NCBI GenBank assembly: GCA_008633435.1
Contig: RKSL01000002.1
Coordinates: 1 to 43,143, forward strand
Reading direction: 5' to 3'
DNA from: Candidatus Desulfobulbus rimicarensis
GTDB lineage: Bacteria; Desulfobacterota; Desulfobulbia; Desulfobulbales; Desulfobulbaceae
DNA length: 43,143 nucleotides
The notes beneath the pieces were generated by a model. The model saw only the letters and a list, made by a program, of their open reading frames with translations. It ran no database searches and was not told where the DNA came from. Of this stretch, positions 26,624-35,003 are shown in pieces (the stretch's first letter is position 1; each line of letters begins with the position of its first letter). The translations under genes were made by a program, and so were the position numbers.

Positions 26624-27538
26624 TCAGCCTACGTCAGTTGCCGGATGCTTAACAAGCAGTATTCCTGACCATTCATCTTCGTGAAGAATTTTCTGTGTGG
26701 AAAATCCTTTTTTCACAGCCAGATGCATAATGTTATCCTGTTGCTCTTCCTCTAAAATTCCGGCAAGAATCAGCTGGCCGCCGCTGTTGAGCAGGCGGTA
26801 AAAATCAGGGAGCATGGCAACCAGTACATTATAGATAATATTTGCACAGATCAGATCAAAGGTCTCGGTAATGTCTTCAAGAGCAGTTGCCGAACAGCTG
26901 ATCGTCCCGGCAAGGTCGTTGTTTGCAGTATTGGCCGTGCAGACCGTGACAGCCTCTGGGTCGTTATCTATGGCAATGACCTTGTGTGCCCCAAAAAGAC
27001 AAGCTGCCATGGCAAGAATACCGGTGCCGGTACCAACATCAAGCACCGTTTTCCCGGGTTGCTCCTGCAAGCATGAATGCAGGAGCTGTAACGCCAGCCG
27101 GGTGGAGGCATGTTTTCCTGTGCCAAAGGCCATGCCCGGGTCCATCTCAATGACCTGTTCATCCTCAGCTTGCTCGTAGTCTTCCCAGCCGGGTTTAATG
27201 ACCAGTCCGGGGATAATCGTAAAAGGTTTGAAAAATTGCTGCCACGAAGTTGCCCAGTCCTGGTCTGCCATAAATGAAGTGGTCAGTTCGGGCATTTTCA
27301 CATCATAAATAGCAAACAAAGCTGCCAGCTCCTCTTGCAGCCTGGTCAGTATGACCGTGTGATCCTCCTGGTCATTGATTGCAAAAAAACCGCTGATTCT
27401 GCTTTTGCCATTCTTGACAGGACGTTGTTCCACACCTGAGCCGCTGAGAATGCCCAGTAAATCGGTAACCGGTTCGAGCAGGGCTTCGGGGCAGTCCAGA
27501 TCTATTCGCAGCCATTTCGGGGCATTTACATCGCTCAT
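26624..27538 (-). CDS. prmA: Ribosomal protein L11 methyltransferase
   Basis: Trimethylates ribosomal protein L11 using S-adenosylmethionine. The 304-residue protein has the PrmA N-terminal L11-recognition domain (KWLRIDLDCPEALLEPVTDL). The catalytic domain follows, with DPGMAFGTGKHASTRLAL, TVLDVGTGTGILAMAA and the NPPY-like segment replaced by ICANIIYNVL. It is divergent from the ASKHA gene across an 88-bp gap, and lies upstream of the TRAP operon without obvious functional link. Confidence 0.93.
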   Translation of the reverse strand: MSDVNAPKWLRIDLDCPEALLEPVTDLLGILSGSGVEQRPVKNGKSRISGFFAINDQEDHTVILTRLQEELAALFAIYDVKMPELTTSFMADQDWATSWQQFFKPFTIIPGLVIKPGWEDYEQAEDEQVIEMDPGMAFGTGKHASTRLALQLLHSCLQEQPGKTVLDVGTGTGILAMAACLFGAHKVIAIDNDPEAVTVCTANTANNDLAGTISCSATALEDITETFDLICANIIYNVLVAMLPDFYRLLNSGGQLILAGILEEEQQDNIMHLAVKKGFSTQKILHEDEWSGILLVKHPATDVG

Positions 27539-27551
27539 AAGTGTTCCTGCG

Positions 27552-27580
27552 TTGATTTTCGGGGGGGGATATGCTATAAA
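27552..27580 (+). promoter_or_regulatory. Candidate promoter with a G8 tract in the spacer
   Basis: TTGATT (27552-27557) and TATAAA (27575-27580) are separated by 17 bases, and the spacer contains eight consecutive G (27561-27568). It points to the ASKHA/ferredoxin gene 47 bp downstream. A homopolymer between -35 and -10 can change spacer length by slippage. This is a sequence match only. Confidence 0.45.
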
Positions 27581-27626
27581 TTCCTATTTCTAAAAAAATA
27601 ATTCCTTCCTGAAAACGGAGTCTTCC

Positions 27627-29564
27627 ATGACAAAACACACAATAGAATTTCTCCCGGACAACATAACCGTTACTGTTGATAAGGGCGAGAACTTACTGAG
27701 CGCGGCAGCCGAGGCCGGGGTGTATATTCATGCCTATTGTGGCGGCGATGGCGTATGTGGCAAATGCAAGGTGGTGGTCGATGAGGGGGAGGTGCGTTCA
27801 TCCAAGAGTAATCTCAAACAGGACGACTGGGATAAGGGCTTCCGGCTGGCCTGTCTTTCCACGGTGGAATCTGATCTCAAGGTCACGATCCCCGAGATGA
27901 CCACCAAGAGTGGCAAGGCGCTTAAAAGAAAGCCCAAGACCACCCGCACAATTTCTGCCAAGGCTCTGGATACCCTGATTGGTACCTGGGAAGTAGATCC
28001 GCCTGTGAGTAAAATCTATCTTGAACTTGATCCTCCAACAATGGATGATAATATTTCGGACATGCAGCGGGTGATGCGCGGCATTAAACTGGTTTTGCCA
28101 GGAGATTCCAGAGAGCCTTCCTATGATCATCCCGAGCTGATCAAACATCTGCCCAGGGTGTTACGTGAATCAGACTGGAAAATCACACTGTTGCTCCTGC
28201 GTGGTAAGAACAAAGGCGAAACATTCAGGATTATTGATGTTGAAGCCGGTGATACCACAAAAAGGCTTTACGGCCTGGCTGTTGATATCGGCACCACAAC
28301 CTGTTCCGGTGTCCTGGTTGACCTGAATACCGGCAAGATCATCGCCGAAGCCTCCGGCTATAACGGTCAGATCAGTTTTGGCGAGGATGTCATCTCACGT
28401 ATTATTTATGCCGGGCGTCCCGGTGGCCTGAAGGCGTTGCAGGATAAAGTGGTTGAAACCATAAATACCATTATCGACGATATCTGCCGCAAGATGATTA
28501 TTTCGCCCTCAGATATCTCCTATATCATGGCTGCGGGCAACACGGTCATGTCCCATCTGTTACTGGGGCTTGATCCTAAGTATATCCGAGAGTCGCCCTA
28601 CGTGCCCAGTGTGAGCCAGTTCCCACTCACCAAGGCTGGCGGGCTTGGTATTCATGCCCATCCATCAATGCGTCTTTTTCTTTACCCCTGTATTGCTTCC
28701 TATGTTGGTGGTGATATTGTTGCCGGTGTCCATGCCTGCCAGATGGCAAAGTCTGAGGAGGTGAGCCTGTTCATTGATATTGGTACCAATGGTGAGATAG
28801 TGGTGGGCAATAAGGACTGGATGGTCTGTGCCGCCTGTTCTGCCGGGCCTGCCTTTGAAGGAGGTGGCATTCAATACGGAATGCGAGCCTCAAACGGTGC
28901 TATCGAGAATTTTCATATTCATCCTGAAACCTTTGATCCCATGATTGTCACCATCGGTCGAATCAAACCCTCCGGCATTTGTGGCTCAGGCCTTATCTCC
29001 ATAGTCTCTGAACTGCTTGAAGCCGGAGTCATTGACCAGCAGGGGAAATTCAGGCGTCATTTTGATACGCCAAGAATTCGTGACGGACGTGATGGCTGGG
29101 AGTATGTCCTTGCCTGGGCTCAGGACTCTCTTATTGGCGAGGATATTGTCATAACTGAGGTTGACCTTGATAATCTGATGCGAGCCAAGGGGGCGATGTA
29201 TGCTGGTTATCAGACCCTGCTTGAGTCAGTTGGCTTGGGGTTTGACGATCTGGATCGTGTTATCATGGCAGGAAACTTTGGCGCGTACATTGACCTGGAA
29301 CGGGCCATCTGCATTGGTTTGCTGCCCGATGTTGACCGTGAAAAGTTTTATTATCTGGGTAACGCCTCCATGCTTGGCTGCCAGATCAGTTTGTCCGATG
29401 TGGATCGGTTCCGTGAAAGGGTTGAGGCCAGACAGCTTATGACCAATATGGAACTTGCAGAAAATCCCGAATTCATGCAGCATTACATGGCTTCACTTTT
29501 TCTGCCGCACACCGATATGAGTCTGTTTCCCTCGGTGGCAAAAAAACTCGAAGACCTGGTGTGA
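27627..29564 (+). CDS. ASKHA-domain protein with N-terminal [2Fe-2S] ferredoxin (RACo/RamA-like reductive activator)
   Basis: Proteins of this layout reactivate corrinoid methyltransferases by ATP-driven reduction of the cobalt centre. The 645-residue protein starts with a plant-type ferredoxin domain, with cluster ligands Cys38, Cys44, Cys47 and Cys76 (YCGGDGVCGKC and RLACLS). A linker region (about 90-205) leads to the ASKHA ATPase: LYGLAVDIGTTTCSGVLVDL, VSLFIDIGTNGEIVVG and a C-terminal MAGNFGAYIDLERAICIGLL. The gene has GGAG before its start. No corrinoid protein or methyltransferase lies next to it, so its client is probably encoded elsewhere. Confidence 0.9.
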   Translation: MTKHTIEFLPDNITVTVDKGENLLSAAAEAGVYIHAYCGGDGVCGKCKVVVDEGEVRSSKSNLKQDDWDKGFRLACLSTVESDLKVTIPEMTTKSGKALKRKPKTTRTISAKALDTLIGTWEVDPPVSKIYLELDPPTMDDNISDMQRVMRGIKLVLPGDSREPSYDHPELIKHLPRVLRESDWKITLLLLRGKNKGETFRIIDVEAGDTTKRLYGLAVDIGTTTCSGVLVDLNTGKIIAEASGYNGQISFGEDVISRIIYAGRPGGLKALQDKVVETINTIIDDICRKMIISPSDISYIMAAGNTVMSHLLLGLDPKYIRESPYVPSVSQFPLTKAGGLGIHAHPSMRLFLYPCIASYVGGDIVAGVHACQMAKSEEVSLFIDIGTNGEIVVGNKDWMVCAACSAGPAFEGGGIQYGMRASNGAIENFHIHPETFDPMIVTIGRIKPSGICGSGLISIVSELLEAGVIDQQGKFRRHFDTPRIRDGRDGWEYVLAWAQDSLIGEDIVITEVDLDNLMRAKGAMYAGYQTLLESVGLGFDDLDRVIMAGNFGAYIDLERAICIGLLPDVDREKFYYLGNASMLGCQISLSDVDRFRERVEARQLMTNMELAENPEFMQHYMASLFLPHTDMSLFPSVAKKLEDLV

Positions 29565-29601
29565 CAACACCATAATGGATATATTTTTTTGGAGGAGACA
29601 G

Positions 29602-29847
29602 ATGAGTAATTTTCGATTTTTGATCGGGGGGTTGTGTAGCGTAATGGTTGTGGCCGGGTTGTGTACTGGTTGTTCCGGCGATAAGGAGCAGGAACCGTCC
29701 GGCGCGGTCAGGCAAATGACTGACAACATGGCAGACAAGGCAGTACAGGAGATACGACAACCACTTGAAAAAGCACAACATGCCCGGGATGTTGCCAATG
29801 CACATCTTAACGCTGTGGACGAGGGGCTCAGGCAGAGTAGCCAGTAG
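29602..29847 (+). CDS. Small predicted lipoprotein of unknown function
   Basis: An 81-residue protein beginning MSNFRFLIGGLCSVMVVAGL with lipobox L-C-T-G-C, so Cys is the likely lipidated first residue. The mature part (about 60 residues) is charged and helical, with heptad-like spacing (ADKAVQEIRQPLEKAQHARD). The ATG at 29602 is preceded by GGAGGAG, a strong ribosome-binding site, and is preferred to the in-frame ATG at 29575. It follows the ASKHA gene by 37 bp and may be co-transcribed. I do not recognise the family. Confidence 0.65.
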   Translation: MSNFRFLIGGLCSVMVVAGLCTGCSGDKEQEPSGAVRQMTDNMADKAVQEIRQPLEKAQHARDVANAHLNAVDEGLRQSSQ

Positions 29848-29877
29848 TTTCCCTGTGGGTGATTCTGTCATGTCCTG

Positions 29878-29893
29878 CATAATGTGAATTATG
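29878..29893 (+). other. Small hairpin with GTGA loop before the S26 peptidase gene
   Basis: CATAAT-GTGA-ATTATG forms a 6-bp stem with a GNRA-type loop, about 70 bp before the peptidase start, in a 112-bp gap. No U-tract follows, so it is not a standard terminator. Its role is unknown. Confidence 0.3.
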
Positions 29894-29959
29894 GCCAGCC
29901 ACGCTATGCGGTACCTTTAATGGTTGAGTTTCAGGAGTGAACTTTTCATTTTCAGCGCA

Positions 29960-30415
29960 ATGGATATAGCGGTACAGGCAAAAATTGATGATGAATTGCA
30001 GAAGATGGCAGCTCGTGAGGGCGTTTTTCTCCGGGTAACCGGCAACTGCATGAGTCCGATCCTCAATGATCAGGATCGTGTTCTGGTGCGCTGGCAGCCT
30101 GACTACAGAACAGGGGATATCCTTGTTGTTCGCCTGGGGAATGGCCATCTTGTCTGTCATCGACTTGTGGGCAAATATTTCCGTAATCGTCAAAGACATT
30201 TTCTGACAAAACCCGACAATGGTAGATGCCCTGACGCAGCAGTTGTCAGCAGGATGATTTTAGGGAAGATCTTCAACCAGGATGGGGAGTTGCCAATTGA
30301 TGCTCCATCTGTTTTCTTTCGTTTGCAACTATCTTTTTCTTTTGTTTACCATCTTAGCCGCAGGCTATTGGCAAAATTCTGCTCCCAAAAAGAGCTGAAA
30401 AAATCATCGAATTGA
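29960..30415 (+). CDS. S24/S26-family peptidase (signal-peptidase-like, Ser/His type)
   Basis: A 151-residue protein with a signal-peptidase core. The nucleophile Ser32 lies in VTGNCMSPIL, box C is TGDILVV, box D is VCHRLVG with His67 where bacterial type I peptidases have Lys, and a box-E-like TKPDNGRCPD follows. Ser/His is the arrangement of archaeal and ER signal peptidases. There is no clear membrane anchor, which suggests a cytoplasmic or loosely bound processing enzyme. Such short S24/S26 proteins often occur in peptide-maturation loci with PqqD and HPr-kinase-like genes, as here. The ATG at 29960 lacks a good ribosome-binding site, and a TTG at 29924 is the alternative. Confidence 0.75.
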   Translation: MDIAVQAKIDDELQKMAAREGVFLRVTGNCMSPILNDQDRVLVRWQPDYRTGDILVVRLGNGHLVCHRLVGKYFRNRQRHFLTKPDNGRCPDAAVVSRMILGKIFNQDGELPIDAPSVFFRLQLSFSFVYHLSRRLLAKFCSQKELKKSSN

Positions 30416-30802
30416 TTATCTCGCATTGTGTGTTATTACCCCTGTTTCGAACGGAGTGTTTGCGTGTGAAAGTAACCGGATACAGATTGGTGTAATAGCG
30501 GCTACAGCTCCCTTGGTGAACGGTTACGGTTTCGCAGTGCTCAACCAGACCTACAGTATCTGTCGACCAAGGTGGTTGCGTATGAATAATCAAGCGGGTG
30601 GTATGTGTTTGTTTTTTTCGAGAAAGCATTTTTGGAATACTGCATTTATGTGCTATCATAAACTCACGCAATAGTGCTCGACGACAACGTTAAGAGGCGT
30701 TTTGGCCTGGGGAAAGAAGAGTAGTATCTACCAGTCGCCAGGGAGTGCTCAAATTGGCAGACAATAACCCATTTTAGGGTTGTATAAAGGAAAAGAAATA
30801 CC
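30416..30802 (+). other. 387-bp gap before the C25 peptidase gene, rich in inverted repeats
   Basis: No gene with supporting signals. GTAACCG (30472-30478) can pair with CGGTTAC (30521-30527), and CAACCA (30542-30547) with TGGTTG (30573-30578). Just before the gene, TTGGCAGACAATA (30754-30766) and an AACCC-ATTTTA-GGGTT hairpin (30766-30781) resemble the third block and terminal hairpin of elements A and B. The main stem and loop of those elements are not clearly present here. AAGGA at 30787 may serve as ribosome-binding site. Confidence 0.4.
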
Positions 30803-33800
30803 ATGGAAAAAATACTGCAGGATCTCTTAAGCGTTTTGTCGTGGAACAAGAGTTCAATGGGGCTGTTCGCCCTGATCGGGTTCCGTGTTTTCTTTGTTAG
30901 TACACTCGGGTATGCGGATTATCTTGTCGATGACACGTGTAATCCGACATTCACTACCATAGTTGGTGTAGCTGGCACTGTAGGATTGAATCAGGGTGAT
31001 GACGATGCTGATAACGTGAATATACCGTTTAGTGTACCTTTTTATGATAACAGGTACACCGTTGCACGTGTTCAATCCAATGGTGCAGTCTATTTTAACC
31101 CTGCCAGTGGAACAATTCCTTACAACAATCAGAGTATACCTTATAGCAGTGTAACAGCGGCAGCATATCCTTTTTGGGACGATTTGAATCCCGCATCTGC
31201 TGGGGATGTATATTGGACGGTACGGGGGACAGCCCCTAATAGAGAGTTTGTTGTAGAATGGAATAATGTGCCGCATTATAGTAATACCGGAAGAGTGACT
31301 TTTCAAATGATCATTCATGAAAGTTCTGGTGATATTTATTTTTTCTACCCTGATGTTGATTTTGGTACTACAAGTTATAATAATGGCGCAAGTGCAACGA
31401 TTGGTTTGCAGAGCGCTTCAAACAGCGCACAACAATACTCGTATAATGCCGCTACTGTAAGTAGTGGCAGTGCAATATGTTATACTTTTCCTAAGGATTT
31501 TGGCGATGCGCCAGCGAGTTATGGCGATCCGTCACACGGAAACCAAGGGGTGAAGAGTCTTTTTTTAGGAGCTGGTGGGGATGATCCTGATATAGAAGTT
31601 GCTTCGCAGAATTCAGCGGATGGCTTGGGGGATAATACCTCTGGCTCAAATGATGAAAATGGTGTGACGTTTCGTTCACCGGCGAATTCTGGGAAGAGTA
31701 TTTTTGCCGATGTCGTTGTTAACAATGCGGCCGGCGATTCAGTTACTGTTTGTGGCTGGCTGGATGTCCCCTCTGGAGGGGGTGTCGATGGGAACTTTGA
31801 CAGCTCGGATGGTCAATGCCAGACAACAAGTGCAACTAATCCAACATTAACGTTTCAGTGGAGTGGTTTGCCTGTTGATCAACAATACACGACATATGCC
31901 AGATTTAGAGTTAGTACAGAACCCCTGGATACCTCAACATCAGATACATTTGTTATTCAAGGAGAGGTCGAGGATTACCGGTTAATTTTTGATTTTCAGC
32001 CCACCCTCGCGATTATAGATAATTTTCGAGTAGAGTTATTGTCTGCTTCTGAGGATTTTTCTGATAATCCCGATACTCATGCTCAGTTTTTTCAGTGTAC
32101 CCCTGAAACAGCCAATGTGCCTGCTGGCAATTGTCGGCTTGCCGTAGTTCGCTGGGAGACCGTGCAGGAACATGGCACAGTCGGGTTTTATATTGAACGG
32201 CAGCGTGATGATGGGCAGTGGCAGCGACTTAATGGCAAGGCGATGTTGCCGGGGCTGGTTAATTCTCCCCTTGGTGGCGAATACATGTTTCTCGATTCTG
32301 ACGTTATTCCTGATAAAACCTTTACATATCGTCTGGTTGAAGAAGATATATGGAATGTGCCTCATGTCTACGGCCCATGGACTGTTACCCTTAAACCCGA
32401 AACTGCTTTGCCCCATGCTGCGTCTATGAAGCGACTGGCGGTGCAGTCCAAAAAACCTGTTGCCAGCCCAACGCGGTTTACAGCGTGGCGTTCTCTTGCA
32501 GGCGGTTTTTCCGGTCGAGCCAGAATGGTTGCGCCAGCCCCTGAAAAAGTTGCAGCAGCTTCATTTGTGTCCCCGTTGCCTTTTAAAAAAGTCTTTGGTG
32601 CTCCAACTCATCGGGTAAGCCGGGTGCGGTTAAAAACCCGTGATACAGCAATGTATCAGGTAACTCTGGATGATCTCGCCGCAGTGACGGGGATTAATCC
32701 CAGCCGTATATCGCGAAAACTGGAGCAAAACCGCTGGTCTTTTTCCACTGGAGATGGCGGCGCAGCCTATTATTTTGATCGGGAAAACCACAACATTGTT
32801 TTTGCTGCAGATAGCTACAGGAGCATTGAAACCCTTGATAACGTCTACCGTCTGGGGAAATTCCGGCACAGACAGGGCTGGAAGATGAGCCGTGTGGCTG
32901 GTGCGGGGCCCTCATCCGGCCACCCCGGACAGTTCAGGGATACGCAGTATTTTGCCGAGGAAAATTATCTGCTCACCTGGATACACAGTGATGAAAATAG
33001 TGATTACGGGTACTGGGCAATGGTCTACGCAGCACCAGCAGGAGAGGTGGATATCTCTGTCAGCCTTCCTGATCCTGCCACATCCTCAAACCGTCCCGGT
33101 CAACTGAAGATCGTTTTGCGTGGAGCAAGTGATAAAGTCGAAGGGAATGACCATCAAGCCAGTGTCTCACTCAACGGTACCCCGCTTGATGGCTCGGTGC
33201 AGTGGAATGGTAGTGAACAGGCTGTTTTGACGGTTCCTTTTGCCCAATCATTGCTTGGCGGCACCGAAAACGGCGAATTGGCTCCAATGACGTTGACCGT
33301 ACAAGGTGATGCGCAAAATGGTGCGCAGTACAGCCTCTTTTATATTGAATCGGTTGCAATCAGTTATGATCGAAAGATGTATGCCCTGGATAATCAGCTT
33401 AGACTGCAGGAAACAGAACCTGGAACGGTTGTCACGGTGAGCGGCTTTACCAATGATGGAATTCGGGTTATTGAAGCACCAAATACAGCTCAGGCAGCCT
33501 GGCGGGAAGATCTCACTGTTACCGAGTCTGCTGACGGATATCAGGTCAGCTTTAGAGCAAATGGTGGCGTGTATCAGCTCTCTGCAAGTCCATTGCATCT
33601 CGCGCCAGAGCCGGATTATCCTTCCCGCCTGTTATCGAGAAGAAATAGAGCAGATTATCTGATTATTGCCCCTCGCAGCTTACAGCAAAGTGCAGAAGCA
33701 CTTTCAACCCTGCGTTCATCCAGCTATACAACCCAAATTATCTGGCTTCAGGATATTTATGATGTGTTTTCCGCAGGACGGGTTGATTCATCATCAATTG

Positions 33801-34741
33801 AGAAGTTTTTGCGCTATGTGCATCTCTACTGGAGTCAGGTGCCGGAATATGTGGTTCTGCTGGGGCGGGGCACCCTTGACCATCCTGACCGTCAGGGCTT
33901 AGGAGAAAGTTTGATTCCGCTACGGATGGCTGCAACCCCCTGGGGGCTTATTGGCAGTGACAACCGTTACGCCGATGTTGACGGCGATTATGTGCCGGAT
34001 TTCAGTATTGGCCGGATAAGTGTTTCCACTGATACCGATGGGCTTGCCTTTGTCGAAAAACTACGCAGTTACGAGTCTGCATCGTCTGCCGGCAGCTGGA
34101 GCAGTCACGGTGTAGTTGTGGCCGACGACCCTGATCCTGAGGCGGGTGATTTTCATGCCAACAGTGATGAAGTGGCGTCATTGTTATCTTCATTTGGTTT
34201 TTCTGTGGAAAAGCTGTATCATCCTGAACAGACGGTTCATGGTCTTCTGGTGGATCATTGGTCAGCAGGGCTGTATGGTTTGGTCAACTATGATGGCCAT
34301 GGCGGACGAACCCAGCTGGGCAAGAGTTCGGAAAATTTTTTCAAGTCAGCTGATGTTGCCGGGCTAAACAACGGCACAAACCTTCCCGTGTTTGCGGCTT
34401 TTACCTGCGCGGCCGGTGATTCGTCGTATCCGGGAGTGCTCAGTCTTGGTGATACCCTGACCCTGGACTCCACAGGTGGCTCCATTGCCTCTGTCGTGCC
34501 CACCGGGCTTTCCAGTGATGCCCCTGCACACCGGATTAACCGTTTTTTTGTGGATCAGCTTGTTGATAAAGAACAAAGTGTTGGCAGAGCCTTGCGTGCA
34601 GCATTGCAGGATGCGGCCGAAACAACTATGGTACCCTTTATGTTTGATGTCTATCATGTGGCTGGAGATCCGGCTGTGGAAATGAAGAGGCCGGTAGGCT
34701 ACAGAATTAGCGATGGAGCCGTACTGGAGGCAGGACAATGA
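30803..34741 (+). CDS. Large secreted C25-family (gingipain-like) cysteine peptidase with GEVED domain
   Basis: A 1312-residue exported protein. A hydrophobic signal (MGLFALIGFRVFFVSTLGYA, from an internal ATG at 30857) may be the true N terminus. Next is a beta-rich domain (about residues 45-230, with SVTAAAYPFWDDLNP and AGDVYWTVRG), then a GEVED domain from DFGDAPASYGDP (about 232) to VQGEVEDYRL (about 390). A middle beta-sandwich region leads to the caspase-like peptidase domain (about 940-1300). The His/Cys pair is His1166 in NYDGHGG and Cys1202 in AFTCAAGD. No PEP-CTERM or type IX sorting tail is visible. It overlaps the small peptide gene by ATGA, so the two are coupled. Confidence 0.88.
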   Translation: MEKILQDLLSVLSWNKSSMGLFALIGFRVFFVSTLGYADYLVDDTCNPTFTTIVGVAGTVGLNQGDDDADNVNIPFSVPFYDNRYTVARVQSNGAVYFNPASGTIPYNNQSIPYSSVTAAAYPFWDDLNPASAGDVYWTVRGTAPNREFVVEWNNVPHYSNTGRVTFQMIIHESSGDIYFFYPDVDFGTTSYNNGASATIGLQSASNSAQQYSYNAATVSSGSAICYTFPKDFGDAPASYGDPSHGNQGVKSLFLGAGGDDPDIEVASQNSADGLGDNTSGSNDENGVTFRSPANSGKSIFADVVVNNAAGDSVTVCGWLDVPSGGGVDGNFDSSDGQCQTTSATNPTLTFQWSGLPVDQQYTTYARFRVSTEPLDTSTSDTFVIQGEVEDYRLIFDFQPTLAIIDNFRVELLSASEDFSDNPDTHAQFFQCTPETANVPAGNCRLAVVRWETVQEHGTVGFYIERQRDDGQWQRLNGKAMLPGLVNSPLGGEYMFLDSDVIPDKTFTYRLVEEDIWNVPHVYGPWTVTLKPETALPHAASMKRLAVQSKKPVASPTRFTAWRSLAGGFSGRARMVAPAPEKVAAASFVSPLPFKKVFGAPTHRVSRVRLKTRDTAMYQVTLDDLAAVTGINPSRISRKLEQNRWSFSTGDGGAAYYFDRENHNIVFAADSYRSIETLDNVYRLGKFRHRQGWKMSRVAGAGPSSGHPGQFRDTQYFAEENYLLTWIHSDENSDYGYWAMVYAAPAGEVDISVSLPDPATSSNRPGQLKIVLRGASDKVEGNDHQASVSLNGTPLDGSVQWNGSEQAVLTVPFAQSLLGGTENGELAPMTLTVQGDAQNGAQYSLFYIESVAISYDRKMYALDNQLRLQETEPGTVVTVSGFTNDGIRVIEAPNTAQAAWREDLTVTESADGYQVSFRANGGVYQLSASPLHLAPEPDYPSRLLSRRNRADYLIIAPRSLQQSAEALSTLRSSSYTTQIIWLQDIYDVFSAGRVDSSSIEKFLRYVHLYWSQVPEYVVLLGRGTLDHPDRQGLGESLIPLRMAATPWGLIGSDNRYADVDGDYVPDFSIGRISVSTDTDGLAFVEKLRSYESASSAGSWSSHGVVVADDPDPEAGDFHANSDEVASLLSSFGFSVEKLYHPEQTVHGLLVDHWSAGLYGLVNYDGHGGRTQLGKSSENFFKSADVAGLNNGTNLPVFAAFTCAAGDSSYPGVLSLGDTLTLDSTGGSIASVVPTGLSSDAPAHRINRFFVDQLVDKEQSVGRALRAALQDAAETTMVPFMFDVYHVAGDPAVEMKRPVGYRISDGAVLEAGQ

Positions 34742-34935
34742 GTAAACAAAAAAGGGAAAAACATTATGACCCTCAGGGAGACAACACAGGGCGAAGCCGG
34801 AAAAAACATCCCGTCTGGCATAAACCTGCAATACTCAGCGTTGAACCTCTGGAGGCAGCTGCCGCCATCTGTGAACCGGCCAACGCCCCATTTGGTAAGG
34901 ATTTTCCAGGCACCTGTGGAACACTTGGTTCATAA
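34738..34935 (+). CDS. Candidate RiPP precursor peptide (65 residues)
   Basis: The peptide starts inside the last codons of the C25 gene (ATGA overlap). The first 28 residues are polar and basic (KKHPVWHKP). Then comes KPAILSVEPLEAAAAIC, similar in style to RiPP leaders that end in a hydrophobic, Leu-Glu/Ala-rich stretch before the core. The tail after Cys45 is EPANAPFGKDFPGTCGTLGS, rich in Gly, Pro and Thr with a second Cys at position 60. No signal peptide or membrane segment is present. HPr-kinase-like, PqqD-like and radical SAM genes follow, and that context supports a precursor role. I recognise no named family, and the modification cannot be predicted. Confidence 0.65.
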   Translation: MSKQKREKHYDPQGDNTGRSRKKHPVWHKPAILSVEPLEAAAAICEPANAPFGKDFPGTCGTLGS

Positions 34936-34968
34936 CGCCGGGAAATTGTTCCTGAACAGACAGAATAC

Positions 34969-35003
34969 GCAGCAACCGGTGCTGAGTGCTCCCCGGTTGC
35001 TGC
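34969..35003 (+). repeat. Perfect 11-bp inverted repeat after the precursor gene
   Basis: GCAGCAACCGG (34969-34979) and CCGGTTGCTGC (34993-35003) form an 11-bp GC-rich stem with a 13-base loop, 33 bp after the precursor stop. No T-run follows, so it is not a classical terminator. It could protect the 3' end of the precursor mRNA or reduce read-through. The GTG at 34986, the first possible start of the next gene, lies in the loop. Confidence 0.6.

Noticed and set aside
29557-29572. TGGTGT-GACA-ACACCA as a terminator of the ASKHA gene
   Set aside because: It spans the stop codon, lacks an adjacent T-run, and the next ribosome-binding site is close.
30426-30674. Possible 82-codon gene, or an antisense frame, in the gap before the C25 gene
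   Set aside because: There is no ribosome-binding site and no recognisable protein pattern. The region is better described as hairpin rich.
32678-32688. GCCGCAGTGAC, an 11-base match to the element A loop
   Set aside because: It lies inside coding sequence of the C25 gene with no other block or stem around it.
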